Assembly: GCF_902833085.1 (NCBI RefSeq)
Contig: NZ_CADFEB010000013.1
Coordinates: 124,001 to 188,000, forward strand
Source: Burkholderia ubonensis
GTDB lineage: Bacteria; Pseudomonadota; Gammaproteobacteria; Burkholderiales; Burkholderiaceae
Direction: 5' to 3'
DNA length: 64,000 nucleotides
In this document: one piece after another, positions 52,347 through 62,484 of the stretch
How the letters are laid out: each line of letters begins with the position of its first letter
Numbering within the stretch: position 1 is the first letter of the stretch
Position numbers and translations under genes: made by a program
The notes under the pieces: model-generated
What the model saw: only the letters and a program-made list of their open reading frames with translations
The model's database searches: none
What the model was told of the DNA's origin: nothing

Positions 52347-55043
52347 ATGTCCGCTGTACCTAACGAAGTGATGAAGTATGTCGCCGCCGAGCGTGACGAC
52401 GATCCGCAGGAAACCGTTGAATGGCTCGAGGCGCTCGACGGTGTGATCTCCTCCGTCGGCACTGGTCGTGCGCACTACCTGATCGAGAAGCAGATCGAAT
52501 TCGCGCGCGTGCGCGGCGAGCACCTGCCGTTCTCGGCTACCACCCCCTACATCAATACGATTCCGGTCGGCGCGCAGGCGAAGATCCCCGGCGACCAGGA
52601 AATCGAGCACAAGATCCGCTCGTACACCCGCTGGAACGCGCTCGCGATGGTGCTGCGCGCGGGCAAGGACACCAACGTCGGCGGCCACATCGCGTCGTTC
52701 GCATCGGCCGCGACGCTCTATGACGTCGGCTACAACCACTTCTGGCACGCGCCTTCCGATCAGCACGGCGGCGACCTCGTGTTCGTGCAGGGCCACTCGT
52801 CGCCGGGCGTGTACTCGCGCGCGTTCCTGCTCGGCCGCCTGAAGGAAGAGCAGCTCGACAACTTCCGTCAGGAAGTCGGCGGCAACGGCATCTCGTCGTA
52901 TCCGCACCCGTGGCTGATGCCGGACTTCTGGCAGTTCCCGACCGTGTCGATGGGCCTCGGCCCGATCATGGCGATCTACCAGGCGCGCTTCATGAAGTAC
53001 CTGCAGGCGCGCGGCATCGCGAAGACGGATGGCCGCAAGGTGTGGGCGTTCCTCGGCGACGGCGAGACGGACGAGCCGGAATCGCTCGGCGCGATCGGCA
53101 TGGCGAGCCGCGAGAAGCTCGACAACCTCGTGTTCGTGATCAACTGCAACCTGCAGCGTCTCGACGGCCCGGTGCGCGGCAACGGCAAGATCATCCAGGA
53201 ACTGGAATCGGAGTTCCGCGGCGCCGGCTGGAACGTGATCAAGGTGATCTGGGGCAGCCGCTGGGATGCGCTGTTCGCGCGCGACAAGACGGGCGTGCTG
53301 ATGCGCCGCATGATGGAAGTCGTCGACGGCGAGTACCAGACGTACAAGTCGGAATCGGGCGCGTTCGTCCGTGAGCACTTCTTCAACACGCCGGAACTGA
53401 AGGCGCTGGTCGCCGACTGGTCCGACGACGACATCTGGGCGCTGAACCGCGGCGGCCACGATCCGCACAAGATCTACGCGGCATTCCACGAGGCCAGCAA
53501 CTCGCAGGGCGCGCCGACCGTCATTCTCGCGAAGACCATCAAGGGCTACGGGATGGGCGAGTCGGGCCAGGCGATGAACATCACGCACCAGCAGAAGAAG
53601 CTGCCGGTCGAGCAACTGAAGAAGTTCCGCGACCAGTTCCGCCTGCCGATCACCGACGAGCAGATCGCCGACGTGCCGTACATCAAGTTCGAGGAAGGCT
53701 CGAAGGAGCTCGAGTACATGCGCAAGCAGCGCATGGACCTCGGCGGCTACCTGCCGCAGCGCCGCGAGAAGGCGACGTCGCTGCCGGTGCCGGCGCTCGA
53801 CGCGTTCGAGCCGCTCCTGAAGGGCACGGGCGAAGGCCGCGAGATCTCGACGACGATGGCGTTCGTGCGGATCCTGAACATCCTGCTGAAGGACAAGGCG
53901 CTCGGCAAGCGCGTCGTGCCGATCGTCCCGGACGAGTCGCGCACGTTCGGCATGGAAGGCCTGTTCCGCCAGATCGGCATCTGGAACCAGCAGGGCCAGA
54001 AGTACGTGCCGGAAGATTCCGACCAGCTGATGTTCTACAAGGAATCGGAAACCGGCCAGATCCTGCAGGAAGGCATCAACGAAGCGGGCGGCATGTGCGA
54101 CTGGATCGCGGCGGCGACGTCGTACTCGACGCACGGCGAGATCATGGTGCCGTTCTACATCTTCTATTCGATGTTCGGCTTCCAGCGGATCGGCGACCTG
54201 GCATGGGCCGCGGGCGACATGCGCTCGCGCGGCTTCCTGCTGGGCGGCACCGCGGGCCGCACGACGCTGAACGGCGAAGGCCTGCAGCACGAGGACGGCC
54301 ACTCGCTCCTGTGGGCGGCATCGGTGCCGAACTGCGTGAGCTACGACCCGACCTTCGGCTACGAACTAGCGGTGATCATCCAGGACGGCCTGCGCCGCAT
54401 GGTGCAGGACCAGGAAGACGTGTACTACTACGTCACGGTGATGAACGAGAACTACGAGCACCCGGCGATTCCGCAGGGCGAGCACGTGGCGGCCGACATC
54501 ATCAAGGGCATGTACGCGTTCAGGAAGGCCGACGCCAGCAAGAAGGCGCCGCGCGTGCAGCTGCTCGGCGCGGGCACGATCTTCAACGAAGTGATCGCCG
54601 CCGCCGACCTGCTGGAGAAGGACTGGGGCGTCGCCGCCGACCTGTGGAGCGTGCCGAGCTTCACCGAGCTCGCGCGCGAGGGTCATGAAGTCGAGCGCTG
54701 GAACCTGCTGCATCCGACCGACGAGCGCCGCCTGTCGCACGTGCAGCAGTGCCTGAAGGACACGCAGGGTCCGGTCATCGCATCGACCGACTACGTGCGC
54801 GCGCTGGTCGACCAGATCCGCGGCCAGATCGATCGCCGCTTCGTCGTGCTGGGCACCGACGGCTACGGCCGCTCGGACACCCGCGCGAACCTGCGTCACT
54901 TCTTCGAAGTCGACCGCTACTGGGTGACGGTCGCGGCGCTCAACGCGCTCGCGGACGAAGGCACGATCGACCGCAAGGTCGTCGCCGATGCGATCGCGAA
55001 GTACAACCTCGATCCGTCGAAGCCCAACCCGATGACCGTTTAA
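52347..55043 (+). CDS. aceE: Pyruvate dehydrogenase E1 (homodimeric)
   Basis: 898 residues, the single-chain E1 of proteobacteria. TPP-binding motif [39 protein letters not shown], active-site loop and NPMTV C-terminus are typical. It decarboxylates pyruvate and acetylates the lipoyl groups of AceF. ATG 52347 follows AGGAGACGAGA. First gene of aceE-aceF-lpdA. Confidence 0.98.
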   Translation: MSAVPNEVMKYVAAERDDDPQETVEWLEALDGVISSVGTGRAHYLIEKQIEFARVRGEHLPFSATTPYINTIPVGAQAKIPGDQEIEHKIRSYTRWNALAMVLRAGKDTNVGGHIASFASAATLYDVGYNHFWHAPSDQHGGDLVFVQGHSSPGVYSRAFLLGRLKEEQLDNFRQEVGGNGISSYPHPWLMPDFWQFPTVSMGLGPIMAIYQARFMKYLQARGIAKTDGRKVWAFLGDGETDEPESLGAIGMASREKLDNLVFVINCNLQRLDGPVRGNGKIIQELESEFRGAGWNVIKVIWGSRWDALFARDKTGVLMRRMMEVVDGEYQTYKSESGAFVREHFFNTPELKALVADWSDDDIWALNRGGHDPHKIYAAFHEASNSQGAPTVILAKTIKGYGMGESGQAMNITHQQKKLPVEQLKKFRDQFRLPITDEQIADVPYIKFEEGSKELEYMRKQRMDLGGYLPQRREKATSLPVPALDAFEPLLKGTGEGREISTTMAFVRILNILLKDKALGKRVVPIVPDESRTFGMEGLFRQIGIWNQQGQKYVPEDSDQLMFYKESETGQILQEGINEAGGMCDWIAAATSYSTHGEIMVPFYIFYSMFGFQRIGDLAWAAGDMRSRGFLLGGTAGRTTLNGEGLQHEDGHSLLWAASVPNCVSYDPTFGYELAVIIQDGLRRMVQDQEDVYYYVTVMNENYEHPAIPQGEHVAADIIKGMYAFRKADASKKAPRVQLLGAGTIFNEVIAAADLLEKDWGVAADLWSVPSFTELAREGHEVERWNLLHPTDERRLSHVQQCLKDTQGPVIASTDYVRALVDQIRGQIDRRFVVLGTDGYGRSDTRANLRHFFEVDRYWVTVAALNALADEGTIDRKVVADAIAKYNLDPSKPNPMTV

Positions 55044-55113
55044 CGCACACGCGCCGTGTGATGCCGCGCGCCGCTTCCGGGAGGGGCGCGCGCGGCTCTG
55101 GAGACACAAAAAG

Positions 55114-56760
55114 ATGAGTCAAGCGATCGAAGTGAAGGTGCCGGATATCGGCGATTACAAGGATGTGCCCGTCATCGAGGTGCTCGTGAAGGCGGGCGAT
55201 ACGGTCGAGCCCGAGCAGTCGCTCGTCACGCTCGAATCGGACAAGGCGACGATGGACGTGCCGAGCCCGTCGGCCGGCACGGTCAAGGAAGTGAAGGTGA
55301 AGGTGGGTGATGCGGTGTCGGAAGGCTCGCTGATCATCCTGCTCGAAGGCGGCGCAGCCGCACAGCCGAACGGCGCGGCCGCGCCCGCCGCGGCCCCGGC
55401 GGCGGCAGCGCCCGCGGCGCCCGCTCCGGCGCCGGCAGCCGCGCCGGCCGCAGCCGGCGGCGTGCTCGAAGTGAAGGTGCCGGACATCGGCGACTACAAG
55501 GACGTGCCGGTGATCGAGATCGGCGTGAAGGTCGGCGACACGGTCGAGAAGGAACAGTCGCTCGTCACGCTCGAGTCCGACAAGGCGACGATGGACGTGC
55601 CGAGCCCGGCCGCCGGCGTGGTGAAGGACATCAAGGTGAAGGTCGGCGATGCGGTGTCGGAAGGCACGCTGATCGTGCTGCTCGAGGCCGCCGGTGCGCC
55701 GGCCGCCGCAGCGGCGCCGCAGGCGAGCGCGCCGGCGGCCGCAGCCGCTCCGGCCCCGGCCGCCGCGGCGCCCGCACCGAAGGCTGCGCCGGCTCCGGCT
55801 GCTGCAGCGGCTCCGGCGGCTGCGCCGGCCGGCGAATACCGTGCCAGCCACGCGTCGCCGTCGGTGCGCAAGTTCGCGCGCGAGCTCGGCGTCGACGTGG
55901 CGCGCGTGCAGGGCAGCGGTCCGAAGGCCCGCATCACGAAGGAAGACGTCACGAACTTCGTGAAGGGCGTGATGACCGGCCAGCGCGCGGCGCCGGTCGC
56001 AGCGGCCGCGCCGGCAGGCGGCGGCGAGCTGAACCTGCTGCCGTGGCCGAAGGTCGACTTCGCGAAGTTCGGCCCGTTCGAGGCGAAGCCGCTGTCGCGC
56101 ATCAAGAAGATCTCGGGCGCGAACCTGCATCGCAACTGGGTGATGATCCCGCACGTCACGAACAACGACGAAGCGGACATCACCGACCTCGAAGCGCTGC
56201 GTGTGCAGCTGAACAAGGAGCACGAGAAGGCGGGCGTGAAGTTCACGATGCTCGCGTTCGTGATCAAGGCGGTCGTCGCCGCGCTGAAGAAGTTCCCGAC
56301 CTTCAACGCGAGCCTCGACGGCGACAACCTCGTGTTCAAGCAGTACTACCACGTCGGTTTTGCCGCGGACACGCCGAACGGCCTCGTCGTGCCGGTGATC
56401 CGCGATGCGGACAAGAAGGGCCTCGTCGAGATCGCGAAGGAAATGGCCGAGCTGTCGAAGGCCGCGCGCGAAGGCAAGCTGAAGCCGGACCAGATGCAGG
56501 GCGGCTGCTTCTCGATCTCGTCGCTCGGCGGAATCGGCGGCACCCACTTCACGCCGATCATCAACGCGCCGGAAGTGGCGATCCTCGGCCTGTCGCGCGG
56601 CCAGATGAAGCCGGTGTGGGACGGCAAGCAGTTCGTGCCGCGGCTTACGCTGCCGCTGTCGCTGTCGTACGACCATCGCGTGATCGACGGCGCGGAAGCC
56701 GCGCGGTTCAATGCGTATCTCGGCGCGCTCCTGGGCGACTTCCGTCGAGTGATTCTTTGA
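55114..56760 (+). CDS. aceF: Dihydrolipoyllysine acetyltransferase E2 of PDH
   Basis: 548 residues. Two lipoyl domains: 1-76 (K44 in [10 protein letters not shown]) and about 121-196 (second [10 protein letters not shown]), each followed by an Ala/Pro-rich linker, then the peripheral-subunit-binding domain ([15 protein letters not shown], about 247-283), and the catalytic core (about 320-548) with [15 protein letters not shown]. Two lipoyl repeats rather than three (E. coli) is common in beta-proteobacteria. The two repeats are nearly identical in DNA, so recent duplication or gene conversion is likely. Confidence 0.97.
   Translation: MSQAIEVKVPDIGDYKDVPVIEVLVKAGDTVEPEQSLVTLESDKATMDVPSPSAGTVKEVKVKVGDAVSEGSLIILLEGGAAAQPNGAAAPAAAPAAAAPAAPAPAPAAAPAAAGGVLEVKVPDIGDYKDVPVIEIGVKVGDTVEKEQSLVTLESDKATMDVPSPAAGVVKDIKVKVGDAVSEGTLIVLLEAAGAPAAAAAPQASAPAAAAAPAPAAAAPAPKAAPAPAAAAAPAAAPAGEYRASHASPSVRKFARELGVDVARVQGSGPKARITKEDVTNFVKGVMTGQRAAPVAAAAPAGGGELNLLPWPKVDFAKFGPFEAKPLSRIKKISGANLHRNWVMIPHVTNNDEADITDLEALRVQLNKEHEKAGVKFTMLAFVIKAVVAALKKFPTFNASLDGDNLVFKQYYHVGFAADTPNGLVVPVIRDADKKGLVEIAKEMAELSKAAREGKLKPDQMQGGCFSISSLGGIGGTHFTPIINAPEVAILGLSRGQMKPVWDGKQFVPRLTLPLSLSYDHRVIDGAEAARFNAYLGALLGDFRRVIL
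55120..55690 (+). repeat. Intragenic duplication of the lipoyl domain in aceF
   Basis: The segment 55125-55340 and the segment 55470-55690 encode near-identical lipoyl domains, beginning [17 protein letters not shown] and including [16 protein letters not shown]. The DNA differs mainly at third positions. They are separated by an Ala/Pro linker. Confidence 0.9.
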
Positions 56761-56837
56761 TGAGCGTGGGAGTTGCTCGCGGGGGCGCATGGATGTCGGT
56801 TGTCCGCGCCTCGTCGTTGAACTTGCTTTCATGACGG

Positions 56838-56965
56838 TCTGCATGCGTCGCCCCTGCGCGGGGCGGCGGTCACTTTTCTTTGTCTTGCCAAAGAAAAGTA
56901 ACCAAAAGAAAGGCGCGTCCTTGGGCGGACGGCAAAGGTGGTGCTGCCCAGGTCCCCGTTCTCCA
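56838..56965. repeat. Dispersed intergenic repeat (Burkholderia type)
   Basis: The gap between aceF and lpdA holds the inverted repeat CTTTTCTTTG-TCTTGC-CAAAGAAAAG (56873-56882 / 56889-56898), flanked by CCCCTGCGCGGGG and by [20 protein letters not shown] recall very similar sequences scattered in intergenic regions of Burkholderia and relatives; copy number could not be checked here. Confidence 0.65.
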
Positions 56966-57033
56966 GTCAGGCCGCAGTTCACTCGCGAGTTTCTCCCTAC
57001 CTCTGTCTGCAGTTAATCAAGAAGGGGACAGTA

Positions 57034-58794
57034 ATGAGTCTCATCGAAGTCAAGGTTCCGGATATCGGCGATTTCAGCGGCGTCGATGTCATCGAAGTCA
57101 ACATCAAGCCGGGCGACGTGATCGAAAAGGAGCAGACGCTCCTCACGCTCGAATCCGACAAGGCCTCCATGGAAGTGCCGAGCGACGTCGCCGGCACCGT
57201 CAAGGAAATCAAGGTCAAGGCCGGCGACAAGGTCTCGCAAGGCACCGTGATCGCGCTGGTCGAAGCGGCGGCCGCTGCCGCAGCGCCCGCGAAGGCGGCC
57301 CAGCCGGCCAAGCCTGCGGCGCCGGCCGCGCCCGCAGCCGCTCCGGCGGCCGCGCCGCAGGCAGGCAGCTATGCCGGCGCCGCCGACATCGAGTGCGACA
57401 TGCTCGTGCTCGGCGCCGGCCCCGGCGGCTACTCGGCCGCGTTCCGCGCGGCCGATCTCGGCATGAAGACCGTGCTCGTCGAGCGCTATTCGACGCTCGG
57501 CGGCGTGTGCCTGAACGTCGGCTGCATCCCGTCGAAAGCACTGCTGCACACCGCGCTCGTCATCGACGAAGCGGAAGCGCTCGCGTCGCACGGCATCTCG
57601 TTCGGCAAGCCGGAAATCAACCTCGACAAGCTGCGCGACTTCAAGTCCGGCGTCGTGAAGAAACTGACGACGGGCCTGGCCGGCATGGCGAAGGCGCGCA
57701 AGGTCGAGGTCGTGACGGGCGTCGGCGCGTTCGTCGATCCGTATCACATGGAAGTGCAGGGCGACGGCGGCAAGAAGGTCGTGAAGTTCAAGCAGGCGAT
57801 CATCGCGGCCGGCTCGCAGTCGGTGAAGCTGCCGTTCCTGCCGGATGATCCGCGCATCGTCGATTCGACCGGCGCGTTGGAACTGCGCCAGCAGCCGAAG
57901 CGCATGCTCGTGATCGGCGGCGGCATCATCGGTCTCGAAATGGCGACGGTTTACGCGACGCTCGGTGCCGAGATCGACGTCGTCGAAATGCTCGACAACC
58001 TGATGAACGGCGCGGACCGCGACCTCGTCAAGGTCTGGGAAAAGTACAACGCGAAGCGCTTCGGCAACGTGATGCTGAAGACCAAGACGGTGGGCGCGGA
58101 GGCGAAGGAAGACGGCATCTACGTGAAGTTCGAGGGCGAGAAGGCGCCGGCCGAGCCGCAGCGCTACGACCTCGTGCTGGTCGCGGTCGGCCGCAGCCCG
58201 AACGGCAACAAGATCGGCGCCGACAAGGCGGGCATCGCCGTCACGGATCGCGGCTTCATCGACGTCGACAAGCAGATGCGCACCAACGTGCCGCACATCT
58301 TCGCGATCGGCGACGTCGTCGGTCAGCCGATGCTCGCGCACAAGGCCGTGCACGAAGGCCACGTCGCGGCGGAAGCGGCGCACGGCGAGAAGGCCTACTT
58401 CGATGCGCTGCAGATCCCGTCGGTCGCGTACACCGATCCGGAAGTGGCATGGGCCGGCAAGACGGAAGAGCAGTGCAAGGCCGAAGGCATCAAGTACGGC
58501 AAGGCGGTGTTCCCGTGGGCCGCGTCGGGTCGCGCGATCGCGAACGGCCGCGACGAAGGCTTCACGAAGCTGATCTTCGACGAGGAAACCCATCGCGTGA
58601 TCGGCGGCGGCATCGTCGGCCTGAACGCGGGCGACCTGATCAGCGAAGTGTGCCTGGCCGTCGAGATGGGCGCGGACGCGGAAGACATCGGCAAGACGAT
58701 CCACCCGCACCCGACGCTCGGCGAATCGATCGGCATGGCCGCCGAGCTGTACGAAGGCGTCTGCACGGACCTGCCGCCGCAGCGCAAGAAGTAA
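57034..58794 (+). CDS. lpdA: Dihydrolipoamide dehydrogenase E3 with N-terminal lipoyl domain
   Basis: 586 residues. An N-terminal lipoyl domain (1-80; K43 in [12 protein letters not shown]), Ala/Pro linker, then FAD/NAD domains: [18 protein letters not shown], redox pair in [20 protein letters not shown] motif [13 protein letters not shown] and the C-terminal HPHPTLGES (catalytic His/Glu). E3 with a fused lipoyl domain is typical of this PDH type. It reoxidises dihydrolipoamide in the PDH complex. Start 57034 has GAAGGGG upstream. Confidence 0.97.
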   Translation: MSLIEVKVPDIGDFSGVDVIEVNIKPGDVIEKEQTLLTLESDKASMEVPSDVAGTVKEIKVKAGDKVSQGTVIALVEAAAAAAAPAKAAQPAKPAAPAAPAAAPAAAPQAGSYAGAADIECDMLVLGAGPGGYSAAFRAADLGMKTVLVERYSTLGGVCLNVGCIPSKALLHTALVIDEAEALASHGISFGKPEINLDKLRDFKSGVVKKLTTGLAGMAKARKVEVVTGVGAFVDPYHMEVQGDGGKKVVKFKQAIIAAGSQSVKLPFLPDDPRIVDSTGALELRQQPKRMLVIGGGIIGLEMATVYATLGAEIDVVEMLDNLMNGADRDLVKVWEKYNAKRFGNVMLKTKTVGAEAKEDGIYVKFEGEKAPAEPQRYDLVLVAVGRSPNGNKIGADKAGIAVTDRGFIDVDKQMRTNVPHIFAIGDVVGQPMLAHKAVHEGHVAAEAAHGEKAYFDALQIPSVAYTDPEVAWAGKTEEQCKAEGIKYGKAVFPWAASGRAIANGRDEGFTKLIFDEETHRVIGGGIVGLNAGDLISEVCLAVEMGADAEDIGKTIHPHPTLGESIGMAAELYEGVCTDLPPQRKK

Positions 58795-58838
58795 CGCATT
58801 GCTGCAATGCCGCCGGCGCCGCCGCGCGCCGGCCTGGC

Positions 58839-58882
58839 AAAAACGGCGCTTCCCGCCAATCGGGGAAGCGCCGTTTTTTTTT
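58839..58882 (+). terminator. Intrinsic terminator after lpdA
   Basis: Stem AACGGCGCTTCCC with GGGAAGCGCCGTT, loop eight bases, followed by a nine-base T-run. Ends the pdh operon. Confidence 0.93.
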
Positions 58883-58994
58883 GCGTGTTGTTCAGCCGCG
58901 GGCGGGGCGGCGCTGTCCGGATGATCGCGCCAGGACCGGATGCAGCGGAGCCGACAGGACCGTGGAACGCTCGCAGCCGCATCGGTCGCGCCCC

Positions 58995-59024
58995 AAAAAA
59001 GAAAAGCCGCGCTGGGCGCGGCCT
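58995..59024 (-). terminator. Intrinsic terminator of phasin gene
   Basis: On the minus strand GCCGCGC pairs with GCGCGGC around a TGG/CCA loop (59006-59022), followed by TTTTCTTTTTT (58995-59005). Confidence 0.88.
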
Positions 59025-59048
59025 TTCCGGAGCGACGCAAGCGCTGGC

Positions 59049-59615
59049 TTACGCAGCCGGCTTGGTAGCGCGGCGCGATGCAGCGGCGCTGGCAGCCTTC
59101 GTTGCAACGGCAGCAGCGGCGTTGAAGTTCGTTTCGGCGATCTCGACCGCTTGCTTCGCAGCCTTCTGCACGGTTTCGTACGTCGTGCTCGCGGCGTTCA
59201 GCGCCGACTTCAGCGCGGCGACGGCCGTTTCCGAACCGGCCGGCGCGTTCTTCGCGACGTTGTCGACGAGTGCCTGGACCTTCTTGTTCTGCTCTTCGTA
59301 CTGCGCTTCCGCGACCTTCGCGAATTCAGCCTGCGTGGCCGACGCGATTTCATACACGTGACGGCCGTATGCCAGCACCTTTTCCGCGACCGGCTGCGTG
59401 AGGCTCGCCTGCAGCGCGATCAGTTCCTGTGCATCCTTCACCGACAGCAGGCGCTGCGCGTTTTCCTGCGTCTCGGCGAGCGTCGACTTCACGACTTGCA
59501 CGTTCAGTTCGATCAGCTTCTCGATGCCTTCGAACGCCGTCGTGGTCAGACCGAACAGGCTTTCGAGGTTGGCTTTCTGTGCGGCGGCGATTTGCTCGGG
59601 GGTCAGCAAAGACAT
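59049..59615 (-). CDS. phaP: Phasin (PHA granule-associated protein)
   Basis: 188 residues. [34 protein letters not shown] opens the chain in the phasin_2 pattern; coiled-coil-like amphipathic helices continue to about 160, and the C-terminus is Ala/Lys-rich. It coats polyhydroxybutyrate granules. Start at 59615 follows GGAGCTTGAC. A strong promoter (TTGACA/TAAAAT) and two 12-bp inverted operator candidates lie upstream. Confidence 0.95.
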   Translation of the reverse strand: MSLLTPEQIAAAQKANLESLFGLTTTAFEGIEKLIELNVQVVKSTLAETQENAQRLLSVKDAQELIALQASLTQPVAEKVLAYGRHVYEIASATQAEFAKVAEAQYEEQNKKVQALVDNVAKNAPAGSETAVAALKSALNAASTTYETVQKAAKQAVEIAETNFNAAAAVATKAASAAASRRATKPAA

Positions 59616-59692
59616 GTCAAGCTCCTGAAAGGCGATCGCGACGATCGCAAGGATAGAGGGCACTACGATGGGGAACCACGGATGCGCGTGCT

Positions 59693-59708
59693 TTGTGCAA
59701 CGCAGCAA
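59693..59708. promoter_or_regulatory. Phasin operator candidate, downstream copy
   Basis: TTGTGCAACGCAGCAA, near +1 to +17 of the phaP transcript. On the minus strand it contains TGCGTTGCACAA, the same 12-mer as in the upstream copy. Confidence 0.6.
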
Positions 59709-59716
59709 TGGAACCT

Positions 59717-59744
59717 ATTTTAGGGCAGAAGAAGCCAATGTCAA
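59717..59744 (-). promoter_or_regulatory. Sigma-70 promoter of phaP
   Basis: On the minus strand TTGACA (59744-59739), 16-bp spacer, TAAAAT (59722-59717), transcription start about 59710. Near-consensus -35, fitting the high phasin expression expected. Confidence 0.8.
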
Positions 59745-59751
59745 GCACTTT

Positions 59752-59766
59752 TTGTGCGTTGCACAA
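59752..59766. promoter_or_regulatory. Phasin operator candidate, upstream copy
   Basis: TTGTGC-GTT-GCACAA is a perfect palindrome just upstream of the -35. Its TGCGTTGCACAA recurs inverted at 59693-59708, so the two flank the promoter. PhaR represses phasin genes in related species; matching is inferred. Confidence 0.6.
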
Positions 59767-60271
59767 TGGTGACAATTTATCGACAAAACAACGAGTTATC
59801 GTCGCGTCTAAGGAATCGGTTCCACGCGTTTTCCCACATGGTGCGCGCGCACCGCGCGCACGGCGGCCGCACCAGGATCGCGCGCAGGTAAACCTGACAG
59901 GGGGGTGGAACGTTGTGCTTTTGTTCTTGTCGAAAAGCGCGCCGTTTCGTGCGGCCGGGGCGAAGTGCCTTCGTCCGCGGCCCGATACGCGCGCAGTTTG
60001 GCGCTCCGAACGCCGGATACGTAGTTTCCCCGCTTTAAATTGGCCTGAAAGTGACGTTATCTCAATTAACCGAGGGGTAATCGGGAGACGAGCACTGTGG
60101 GGCGGCGCACCCGTGATGATTTTTTTTGATGGGTGCGGGGGCGTCGATCGATCGAAGCTTCGACGACGCTTACAATCCGGTTTAAAGACGATCGGTAAGT
60201 GCCTAATATTGCTTATTTTTTCAGCCTTAACTACACTTGCGGAACCCCTCCGCCGCTTTGTCCAGACCCCA

Positions 60272-61402
60272 ATGAAAGCCGAATCGTTTTCACCGCGCAG
60301 AATGTTGCAGAGCATGGCGCTCGGCACGGCGGTGTCGGTTGCCGTCGCCTTGCTGGCGGCCACTGCCACCATGACGCCTGCTGACGCCTTTGCCGCCACT
60401 GCGAAGACCCACCAAGCCGCCAAGAAGAAAGCGACTGCTTCGTCCGCGAAGAAGTCGGTGAAATCGGCGTCCGCCGACGACGCGCCGCGAGCGAAATCGG
60501 CACGCAAGCGCGCGACGCTTGCCGCGAACGTGCGCCACCACGGCGCGGTGCGCCGGGTGGCGTTCCAGCCGCGCCAGCCGTCCGTCGGCCAGGCGTTCGG
60601 GCTGCACGACACGCCCGATGCGCTCGCGCTGCGCTCGAGCGTCGCATACGTCGTCGACCAGAACAGCGGCGAGCCGCTGTTCGACAAGAATTCGCATGCG
60701 GTCGTGCCGATCGCGTCGATCACGAAGCTGATGACGGCGATGGTCGTGCTCGACTCGAAGCTGCCGCTGACCGACCAGATCGAAGTCACCGACGAGGATC
60801 GCGACTACGAGAAGGGCACCGGCTCGCGCCTGTCGGTCGGCTCGGTGCTGTCGCGCGAAGACATGCTGCATATCGCGCTGATGGCGTCCGAGAACCGCGC
60901 TGCGGCGTCGATGTCGCGCTACTACCCTGGCGGCCGTCCGGCGTTCGTCGCCGCGATGAACGCAAAGGCGAAGACGCTCGGCATGGCCGATACGCACTTC
61001 GAGAATTCGACCGGGCTGTCGAGCCAGAACGTGTCCAGCGCGCGCGACCTCGTGAAGATGGTTAACGCGGCGTATCAGTATCCGCTGATCCGCAAGTTCT
61101 CGACCGATCGCAGCTACGAGGTGAATACGGGCAAGCGGAACCTGGCCTACAACAGCACGAACGCGCTGATTCGCGGCAACAACTCGTGGGACATCGGCTT
61201 GCAGAAGACCGGCTTCATCAACGAGGCGGGCGAGTGCCTCGTGATGCAGGCGACGATTCACGACCGACCGATGGTGATCGTGCTGCTGGATTCATACGGC
61301 AAGTATTCGCGCTTCGCCGATGCGGCGCGCCTGCGCAACTGGCTCGACGCCGGCGGCGGCGAGCGCCTGACCGCGGCCAATGCGTCGAACGGCGGCACCT
61401 GA
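60272..61402 (+). CDS. pbpG: D-alanyl-D-alanine endopeptidase (PBP7/8 family, S11)
   Basis: 376 residues. A signal peptide (about 1-40, ending ADAFA), then a Lys/Ala/Ser-rich linker of about 65 residues, then the S11 peptidase with SITK, SEN and KTG motifs. It cleaves D-Ala-meso-DAP cross-links in peptidoglycan. The basic N-terminal linker, longer than usual, may hold the enzyme at the wall or DNA. Start at 60272 is uncertain; an ATG at about 60302 is a shorter alternative. Confidence 0.93.
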   Translation: MKAESFSPRRMLQSMALGTAVSVAVALLAATATMTPADAFAATAKTHQAAKKKATASSAKKSVKSASADDAPRAKSARKRATLAANVRHHGAVRRVAFQPRQPSVGQAFGLHDTPDALALRSSVAYVVDQNSGEPLFDKNSHAVVPIASITKLMTAMVVLDSKLPLTDQIEVTDEDRDYEKGTGSRLSVGSVLSREDMLHIALMASENRAAASMSRYYPGGRPAFVAAMNAKAKTLGMADTHFENSTGLSSQNVSSARDLVKMVNAAYQYPLIRKFSTDRSYEVNTGKRNLAYNSTNALIRGNNSWDIGLQKTGFINEAGECLVMQATIHDRPMVIVLLDSYGKYSRFADAARLRNWLDAGGGERLTAANASNGGT

Positions 61403-61440
61403 TCCGGCGCGGCGGTTCGACGCCAAAGCCGCAGCCAGCA

Positions 61441-61467
61441 AAAAGCCCCGCATCGCGGGGCTTTTTT
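61441..61467. terminator. Bidirectional terminator
   Basis: AAGCCCCGC pairs with GCGGGGCTT around ATC, with A- and T-runs on both sides, between convergent pbpG and the IclR gene. Confidence 0.9.
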
Positions 61468-61493
61468 CGTCCGATGAATCCCGCGGTGGCGGT

Positions 61494-62303
61494 TCAGGCT
61501 TGCCGCTGCAGGCCGTCCAGCTCCTTCGCGTTTTCCGGCCGGTAGCCGAGCGATTCCGAGATGGTCAGCGCGGTGCGGCTCAGCTGGCCGAGCCATGCGT
61601 CCTGCAGGCGATCGGCCGGCGCCGACAGCGACAGGCCCGCGACCAGCTTGCCCGAATCGTCGTAGATGCCCGCCGCGATGCAGCGCACGCCCAGCTCCAG
61701 TTCCTCGTTGTCGCGCGCACATGATTGCTGGCGGACGATCGTCAGTTCACGCTCGAGCTTTGCGATGTCGGTGATGCTGTTCTGCGTGTGGCCGGCGAGC
61801 CCCGTGCGCGTCGCATACGCGCGCACCCGCGACGTTTCGTCGGCCGCGAGGAACAGCTTGCCGACCGAGGTGAGGTGCAGCGGCGCGCGTCCGCCGATCG
61901 CGCGCACGACCTGCATCCCGGAGCGCTCCGAATAGGCCCGCTCGATGTAGACGATCTCGTCGCCTTGCCGCACCGACAGGTTGACCGTCTGCCCGGTGAG
62001 GCGGTGCAGCTCGCGCATCGGCATCAGCGCCGCGTCGCGCACCGACAGGCGCGCCTTCACGAGATTGCCGAGCTCGAGCAGCCGCATCCCGAGACGGTAC
62101 GTGCCCGGATCGGAGCGGTCGACCAGGCGGCAGGTCACCATGTCGTTGAGGATACGGTGCGCGGTCGACGGATGCAGCTCGGTGCGCTGCGCCAGTTCTT
62201 TCAGGCTGACGGGGTCGCTGTGCGCGGCGAGCGCGTCCAGCAGCCGCATCATGCGTTCGATCACCTGGATCGACGTTTTGGAATCCGGGGTCGGGTTGGT
62301 CAT
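61494..62303 (-). CDS. IclR-family transcriptional regulator
   Basis: 269 residues. N-terminal winged HTH (SLKELAQRTELHPSTAHRILNDMVTCRLVDR, about 36-67) and C-terminal IclR effector domain (about 90-265, with APLHLTSVGKLFLA). It is divergent from lutA, 181 bp apart, so control of lactate utilisation genes is plausible by position. A minus-strand TACAAT -10 lies at 62348-62343. The effector, if lactate or pyruvate, is not shown by sequence. Confidence 0.93.
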   Translation of the reverse strand: MTNPTPDSKTSIQVIERMMRLLDALAAHSDPVSLKELAQRTELHPSTAHRILNDMVTCRLVDRSDPGTYRLGMRLLELGNLVKARLSVRDAALMPMRELHRLTGQTVNLSVRQGDEIVYIERAYSERSGMQVVRAIGGRAPLHLTSVGKLFLAADETSRVRAYATRTGLAGHTQNSITDIAKLERELTIVRQQSCARDNEELELGVRCIAAGIYDDSGKLVAGLSLSAPADRLQDAWLGQLSRTALTISESLGYRPENAKELDGLQRQA

Positions 62304-62484
62304 GTCGGGGAATCGGTTGCTGCGTCATGCGCTGTTGCGCCGATTGTATCTCGTATCGTGAAAAAAGCGAACGGCGTTCGAGGAAGTCCTCGCATCGGTT
62401 CCTGGCGGCCGGGCTGCGCGCGGCGGCGTTGGTCCTGCCGGGCAAACGGCGGATAATGAGAGCCGTTTTCTCGAAGGAGCGCCT
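62304..62484. promoter_or_regulatory. IclR/lutA divergent promoter region
   Basis: It contains a minus-strand TACAAT -10 (62343-62348) within a near-palindrome CGAT-N10-ATCG. The lutA start is preceded by AAGGAGC. Operators are not certain. Confidence 0.4.

Larger units (their letters stand above)
59616..60271. promoter_or_regulatory. phaP-pbpG intergenic region
   Basis: A 656-bp gap with no convincing gene. It contains the phaP promoter and operators near the left end; the rest has AT-rich pockets (for example around 60055-60080 and 60190-60240) and an inverted CGCACCC/GGGTGCG pair (60107-60140). A promoter of the right-hand gene or a small RNA may lie here, but nothing is definite. Confidence 0.5.

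Noticed and set aside
52074-54302. Upstream extension of the sensor kinase into aceE antisense
   Set aside because: No homology; kinase starts at 52073 before its first membrane segment.
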